A stretch of DNA of 64,000 nt from positions 1-64,000 of the forward strand of contig JAHBXO010000023.1 of NCBI GenBank assembly GCA_019636445.1. The letters run 5' to 3'. Origin of the DNA: Gemmataceae bacterium (GTDB lineage: Bacteria > Planctomycetota > Planctomycetia > Gemmatales > Gemmataceae). A program made the position numbers and the translations under genes. The notes under the pieces are model-generated. The model did not search any database. It saw nothing but the letters and a program-made list of their open reading frames with translations, and was not told the origin of the DNA. This document shows, in pieces, positions 59,831-64,000 of the stretch. Each line of letters opens with the position of its first letter. Positions within the stretch are counted from its first letter, which is position 1.

Positions 59831-61123
59831 TTATCGGAAGCCGATCGCCGCGACGCCGAGGAAGACCGGCAGCAACACGAGCGCCGCGAGGCCGAGGTAG
59901 CCGAAGAACGACGGCATCTTGTAGCCGCTCTCTTCGGCGATCGCCTTCACCATGAAGTTCGGGCCGTTACCGATGTAGGTCATCGCGCCGAGGAAGACGG
60001 CGCCGCAACTGATCGCGGAGAGGATGGCCGGCATCGCGGCGGGCAATTCACGGAACTCGTTCAAACCGCCGACCACCACGGCCAGTTCGCCCATCGTCAC
60101 GTACGTCGGCGCGTTGTCGAGGACGCTCGACAGCCCGCCGGTGATCCAGAAGAACTGCCACGGCTGCGTGACGCCGAGCGCGGCCCCGTGCTTGTGCAGC
60201 AGCGCCAGCGCCGGCACCATCGCCACGAAGATTCCCGCGAACAGGACCGCCACTTCGACGATCGGCCCCCAGGCGAACTTGTTGAGTTCGCGATTGGTCC
60301 GCGGCGTCTTGCGCAGCGAGATCGCCGCCAGCAGGACCATCGCGAGTTCGGAGACGGGGAAGACGGGGACGAACTTCTTGGCGAGGACGGCGGCGACGAC
60401 GCCGAGGAGCAGGGGGCCGTTGAGCCGCAGGCCGCGCACCTTGAGCGGGATCACGTCGCGGATATCCCGGCGGATGTCGCCCGGCTTTTCACGGGCATAC
60501 GCGCGGCGGTCCCAGACGAAGAAGATCGCCAGCAGGGCGCCGTTGACGAAGAGCCATTGCGGCCAGAGACGGGCGGTCCAGAAGAAGTCGACGCCTTTGA
60601 GGAAGCCGAGGAACAGCGGCGGGTCGCCGAGGGGCGTCAGCAGGCCGCCGCAGTTGGACACGATGAAGATGAAGAAGATCGGGATATGCGCCACGTTGCG
60701 GCGCTCGGAGTTCGTGCGCAGCACGGGGCGGATGAGTACCATGCTCGCGCCGGTGGTGCCGATGACGCTGGCGAGGACGGCGCCGAGGGCGAGGAACGCG
60801 ACGTTCACGCGCGGCTTCGCCTCCAGGTCGCCGGTGACGACGATGCCGCCGGCGATGATGTAGAGCGCGCCGAGCAGGACGATGAAGGAAACGTATTCTT
60901 CGAGGGCGTGCGCGAGGTGCGCCGCGCCGTGCGGCTGGAGCAGCAGAAAGACCGCGATCGGGAGGCCGATGGCGGCGGAGACGATGCCCTTGTTCCGGTT
61001 CGCGTGCCACCAGTGCCCGGCCGCGAGCGGCAGCACGGCGATGGCGGCGAGGAAGAGGGTGAACGGACCGGCCGCGGCCATCGGCACGTCGAGCGGCGGC
61101 AAGGCTGCGGCGAAGATCGGCAA
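59831..61123 (-). CDS. Sodium:proton antiporter, NhaD/CitMHS-like
   Basis: A 430-residue transporter of the ion transporter superfamily (NhaD/ArsB/CitM type), with about 11-12 membrane segments. Conserved elements include the first half's SVIGTTGASMVLIRPVLR and SNCGGLLTPLGDPPLFLGFL, and the second half's SSVLDNAPTYVTMGEL and GAMTYIGNGPNFMVKAIA. The paired TPLGDPP and DNAPT motifs mark the inverted-repeat cores of these carriers. The probable start is TTG at 61123 with an AGGAG site; other upstream in-frame starts (61195) add a non-conserved leader. It is divergent from the ParB-like gene. Confidence 0.85.
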   Translation of the reverse strand: MPIFAAALPPLDVPMAAAGPFTLFLAAIAVLPLAAGHWWHANRNKGIVSAAIGLPIAVFLLLQPHGAAHLAHALEEYVSFIVLLGALYIIAGGIVVTGDLEAKPRVNVAFLALGAVLASVIGTTGASMVLIRPVLRTNSERRNVAHIPIFFIFIVSNCGGLLTPLGDPPLFLGFLKGVDFFWTARLWPQWLFVNGALLAIFFVWDRRAYAREKPGDIRRDIRDVIPLKVRGLRLNGPLLLGVVAAVLAKKFVPVFPVSELAMVLLAAISLRKTPRTNRELNKFAWGPIVEVAVLFAGIFVAMVPALALLHKHGAALGVTQPWQFFWITGGLSSVLDNAPTYVTMGELAVVVGGLNEFRELPAAMPAILSAISCGAVFLGAMTYIGNGPNFMVKAIAEESGYKMPSFFGYLGLAALVLLPVFLGVAAIGFR

Positions 61124-61210
61124 CGGTTCTCCTCGTGATCGGTTCCTTTCGTTTGACAAATGATAGGGCGTGGCGAATAGGGATCGCATGTTCATGTTCC
61201 CGAGGTCGCC

Positions 61211-61756
61211 ATGCCCCCGCTCGAAATCCGACTCCTTCCGATCGATCGCCTCGTGCCCGCGCCGTACAACCCGCGTCGCCCGCCGACCGCGAAGGCCCGC
61301 GCCAAGCTGAAAGCCAGCCTGGCCGAGTTCGGTCTCGTTGAGCCTCTCGTGTGGAACGCGCGAACCGGCCACGTCGTCGGCGGGCACGCCCGGCTGGCGA
61401 TCCTGCGCGAACTCGGCCACGCCGTCGTGCCCGTCTCCGTCGTCGATCTCGACGACGACCGCGAGCGGGCGCTCAACGTGGTGCTGAACAACCTGGAGGC
61501 ACAGGGCCGCTACGACCCCGACAAACTGCGGGATGTTCTTGCAGGACTCGGTGAACTGTGTCCGCTCTCGGGATTCGACGACGCGGAATTGCGGAACCTG
61601 AGGCTCGAACCGTTACCGGACGCACTCGAACCGGTCGCCGCCAACCGCGTGGAAGTGATGATCGTGACCGACGCGGACGGGTACAAACGGATCGCCCCGC
61701 AGCTCGATGAACTGATCCGCGAATTCGACCTCGAAACGCACGTGAGGCGGCTGTGA
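61211..61756 (+). CDS. ParB/Srx-like N-terminal domain protein
   Basis: A 181-residue protein with a ParB N-terminal domain: LLPIDRLVPAPYNPRRP, ASLAEFGLVEPLVWN, and the GHVVGGHARLAILRELG motif (the G-x-x-R-x-x-A type nucleotide-binding motif). There is no HTH centromere-binding domain. It is therefore a stand-alone ParB/Srx-like domain of the kind found in plasmid, phage and methyltransferase-linked proteins. No parA partner is nearby. It ends two bases before the convergent phosphosugar mutase stop. Function unknown. Confidence 0.85.
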   Translation: MPPLEIRLLPIDRLVPAPYNPRRPPTAKARAKLKASLAEFGLVEPLVWNARTGHVVGGHARLAILRELGHAVVPVSVVDLDDDRERALNVVLNNLEAQGRYDPDKLRDVLAGLGELCPLSGFDDAELRNLRLEPLPDALEPVAANRVEVMIVTDADGYKRIAPQLDELIREFDLETHVRRL

Positions 61757-61758
61757 GT

Positions 61759-63732
61759 TCACCGGCTCAGCTTGTCCGCGCCCGGGGCCGGCGTCTGGCC
61801 CACGGTCGCCATCGCCTTGGCCAGGAAATCGGTCGCGAGTTTCTGGATCTCGCGATCCACCGCCGCGCAGGTCGCATCCCAGGCGTCCTGCGTGGTGCCG
61901 GCCTTGAACGGCTCGCAGCTCGTCTCGATGTACGCCTTCGCCTTCGGCTCCGTGCCGCTCGGCCGCAGGCACACCTTCGCCGAGACACCGTCGACGGTCG
62001 CCAGCCGGAAGATCAGGAAGTTCCGCGCCGCCTTGTCGGTCTCGCCCTTGAACGGCCCCATGCGACCGGCCTCGTCCCGCAGGTCTTCGACCGAAACGAC
62101 CTCGCGGCTCGCGATGGACTTCGGCGGATTCGACCGCAGCGAATCCAACATCTTCGCCATGTTGATCTTTCCCTCGAGGCCGGTCATCACGATGTTCACG
62201 ACCTCGTTGCGGTAGTAGCCGAACTGGCGGTTGATCGCGTCCAGGTAATCGACGACGGTCTGGTTCTGGCGCTTCTGGAAGAGCGCGAGTTCGGCAAGGA
62301 GGAGCACGGCGCCGGCGGAGTCCTTGTCGCGCAGGGCGGCGGTGGTGATGATGCCGTGGCTTTCCTCGGTGGCGATGACGAAGTCGGCCGGGGTGCCCTT
62401 GATGTCGCCGTACTGTCCGAGGGTGTCGAGCTGGTGCAGGACGTCGGCGTGGTACTTGAAGCCGACGAGCAGGTCGTTGATGATCTGCGCGCCGAAATGG
62501 CGGGCGATGCGCGTCTGCTGGCCGGTGCTGACTTCCGTCGTGATGACGATGGGGGAGGGTGGCAGGTCGCCGGCGGCGGCGAGGCGGGCGAGTTTGAAGT
62601 GCGCGAGCAGGGAACAGATTTCGTTGCCGGTGAGGTAGCGGAAGTTTCCGGTGCCATCGGGTTGGTCGTTCGCCATGCCGCCGAGCCGGTCGGCATCGGG
62701 GTCGGTCGCGAGGAGGATGTGGGCCTTGTTTTCGCGCGCCACTTTCTCCGCGCGATCGAGGCATTCCGGCACTTCCGGGTTCGGCGTCTTCGTTACGTTG
62801 GGGAACTGACCGTTCGGTTCATCCTGCTCGGGTACGCGGATGTAGTGGAATCCAGCGGCTTCGAGCGTCTCGCCGGCGCAGAAACCGCCGACGCCGTGCA
62901 GGGGCGTGAAGACGACGCGGATCTCGTCGGCGCGGGGCGGCGGCACGAGGCTCTGCTTGCGGCAAAGCTCGATGTAGGCGCGATGCGGCGCGTCGTCGAG
63001 GAAATGGACCTTGCCGGATTTCACCGCGTCGGCGAACGGGATGTGCTTGATCGCGGCGGCACGGTCCACGAACTCGCTCATCAGTTGGTCTTCCGGCGGC
63101 ACGGGCTGCGCGCCGCGTTCGTCGTAGAACTTGCTGCCGTTGTCGTCGGGCGGGTTGTGGCTGGCGGTCATGTTCAGGCCGCCGTGCGCCTTCAGGTGGC
63201 GGATGGTGAACGAGAGTTCCGGCGTGGCGACGTAGCGCTTGCTGTCCGTGGGCAGGATGTGCGCGTGGACGCCGTTGGCGGCGTAGACCCCGGCGGCATG
63301 CTGGCAGAAGTCGCGGCTGGTGAGGTGCAGCACGGGGTTCGGCAGGCTTTTGTCGTAGACGCCGCGCTTGTCCTCGAACTGCCGCACGTCGAACGCGAGG
63401 ACGACATGCAGGCGGGACTCGCCGGGGAATTTCGCCTTGAGGTAGTCGCAGTGGCCCTGGACGCTCGCGCCGAGGGTCCAGAGGTTCATGCGGTTCGGCC
63501 CGATGCCGACGGCGCCGCGCCGGCCACCGGTGCCGAACGGCATCACCTGATAAAAGGAATCGAGCAGTACCGACCACTTCTTGTCCGCGACGAGCTTCTC
63601 CAGTTGCGGCCGGTAGGCGGCGAAGTCCGGTTGCGTCAGCCAGGCGACGAGATTCTGCGCGGCCTTGGTTTTCAAGGCCGCATCGGCGTCGATGGCTTGA
63701 AATCCGGCGGAGATCGTGGCGAACCAATCCAT
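61759..63732 (-). CDS. Phosphoglucomutase/phosphomannomutase family protein
   Basis: A 657-residue alpha-D-phosphohexomutase. The phosphoserine site is NMTASHNPPDDNG with S191. The metal loop is DPDADRLGG, the sugar-binding loop is ATEESHGI, and the phosphate-binding loop at the C-terminus is RPSGTEPKAKAY. The N-terminal PFGTGGRRG segment is expected. It is longer than bacterial 450-residue mutases and closer to the phosphoglucomutase/phosphopentomutase group of about 550-600 residues. It interconverts glucose-1-phosphate and glucose-6-phosphate or a related pair in the cytoplasm. The catalytic residues are all present. It is divergent from the truncated gene at the window end. Confidence 0.92.
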   Translation of the reverse strand: MDWFATISAGFQAIDADAALKTKAAQNLVAWLTQPDFAAYRPQLEKLVADKKWSVLLDSFYQVMPFGTGGRRGAVGIGPNRMNLWTLGASVQGHCDYLKAKFPGESRLHVVLAFDVRQFEDKRGVYDKSLPNPVLHLTSRDFCQHAAGVYAANGVHAHILPTDSKRYVATPELSFTIRHLKAHGGLNMTASHNPPDDNGSKFYDERGAQPVPPEDQLMSEFVDRAAAIKHIPFADAVKSGKVHFLDDAPHRAYIELCRKQSLVPPPRADEIRVVFTPLHGVGGFCAGETLEAAGFHYIRVPEQDEPNGQFPNVTKTPNPEVPECLDRAEKVARENKAHILLATDPDADRLGGMANDQPDGTGNFRYLTGNEICSLLAHFKLARLAAAGDLPPSPIVITTEVSTGQQTRIARHFGAQIINDLLVGFKYHADVLHQLDTLGQYGDIKGTPADFVIATEESHGIITTAALRDKDSAGAVLLLAELALFQKRQNQTVVDYLDAINRQFGYYRNEVVNIVMTGLEGKINMAKMLDSLRSNPPKSIASREVVSVEDLRDEAGRMGPFKGETDKAARNFLIFRLATVDGVSAKVCLRPSGTEPKAKAYIETSCEPFKAGTTQDAWDATCAAVDREIQKLATDFLAKAMATVGQTPAPGADKLSR

Positions 63733-63854
63733 GGGAGAGTCCCGGTGCGTGCAAGGTCTGGTGTTGGGATAGGTTGGGCGCGGCCCGCCGACAACGGATA
63801 CCGATCGACCGGAACGCTACATTATCTCCGGCCCCCTCCGCCCGCGAGTCGTCC

Positions 63855-64000
63855 ATGAGCCAGCCGGTCCTGATCTGCGGGTTCGGGCGCGTCGGCGCGC
63901 GGATTCTCGACCACCTGCGCGCGGCGGGCGTTCCGGTCCATGTGATCTCGCAGAACGACGCGAACGACGAGCGGCTGAAGGACGTGGCCTTTTTCCCCGG
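63855..64000 (+). CDS. TrkA-N NAD-binding protein (partial, runs off the window)
   Basis: Only the first 48 residues are in the window. They begin MSQPVLICGFGRVGARILDHL, a Rossmann fold motif of the TrkA-N/RCK type (GxGxxGxxxL), found in potassium transport regulators and channels. There is no leading membrane segment, so this may be a stand-alone regulator or a double TrkA-N protein; this cannot be decided from the fragment. Confidence 0.75.
   Translation, partial: MSQPVLICGFGRVGARILDHLRAAGVPVHVISQNDANDERLKDVAFFP

Overview
The window is GC-rich chromosomal DNA from a planctomycete, most likely family Gemmataceae. The evidence is the combination of a DUF1559 pseudopilin-like protein with a C-terminal H-X9-DG tag, a DUF1587/1592/1588/1585 cytochrome-like protein followed by a DUF1552 protein, large Pkn-type Ser/Thr kinases, several Tat-type secreted epimerases and oxidoreductases, and a protein ending in the RGCWV motif common in Gemmata. 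No tRNA, rRNA or CRISPR array was recognised. Family names are my own recognition of motifs; no database was searched.

Layout. 1-2.6 kb: secreted Cys-rich protein, membrane-anchored protein, DUF1559 protein. 2.6-4.7 kb: sugar-phosphate epimerase, then a small coiled-coil protein coupled to ispD. 4.9-9.2 kb is accessory DNA: the 3' remnant of a transposase, a complete IS5-type element (887 bp, with inverted repeats and a target duplication), a Panacea-antitoxin/PemK-like toxin pair with its own promoter and terminator, two small Cys-bearing orphan proteins, and small lipoprotein-like and antitoxin-like proteins. 9.4-16.7 kb: PSCyt/DUF1592 gene, DUF1552 gene, and a kinase-TPR receptor. 16.9-24 kb: halogenase-like flavoprotein, amidohydrolase, an AT-rich (probably acquired) kinase, a secreted protein, sppA. 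24.2-30.7 kb: DUF11-repeat protein, TrmB-like methyltransferase, DUF3467 protein, ornithine cyclodeaminase-like enzyme, aminotransferase, and a glycosyltransferase carrying an in-frame hairpin repeat. 30.7-35.8 kb: TPR/peptidase-MA protein, Gfo/Idh oxidoreductase, G3E GTPase. 35.9-44.2 kb: rpoC and rpoB, without the usual ribosomal protein genes upstream. 44.8-51.3 kb: TonB-dependent receptor, then tssK-tssL-tssM, a minimal type VI secretion-like module whose TssM lacks the periplasmic half. 51.5-64 kb: RGCWV protein, a pseudo-subtilase, M20 dipeptidase, Tat epimerase, membrane protein, beta-barrel protein, NhaD-like antiporter, ParB-like protein, phosphosugar mutase, and the start of a TrkA-N protein.

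The core genes (ispD, rpoBC, sppA, mutase) are ordinary. The most interesting material is the tssKLM module with its truncated TssM, the hairpin element inside the glycosyltransferase, the catalytically degenerate subtilase, the Panacea-PemK pair and the large perfect inverted repeats.
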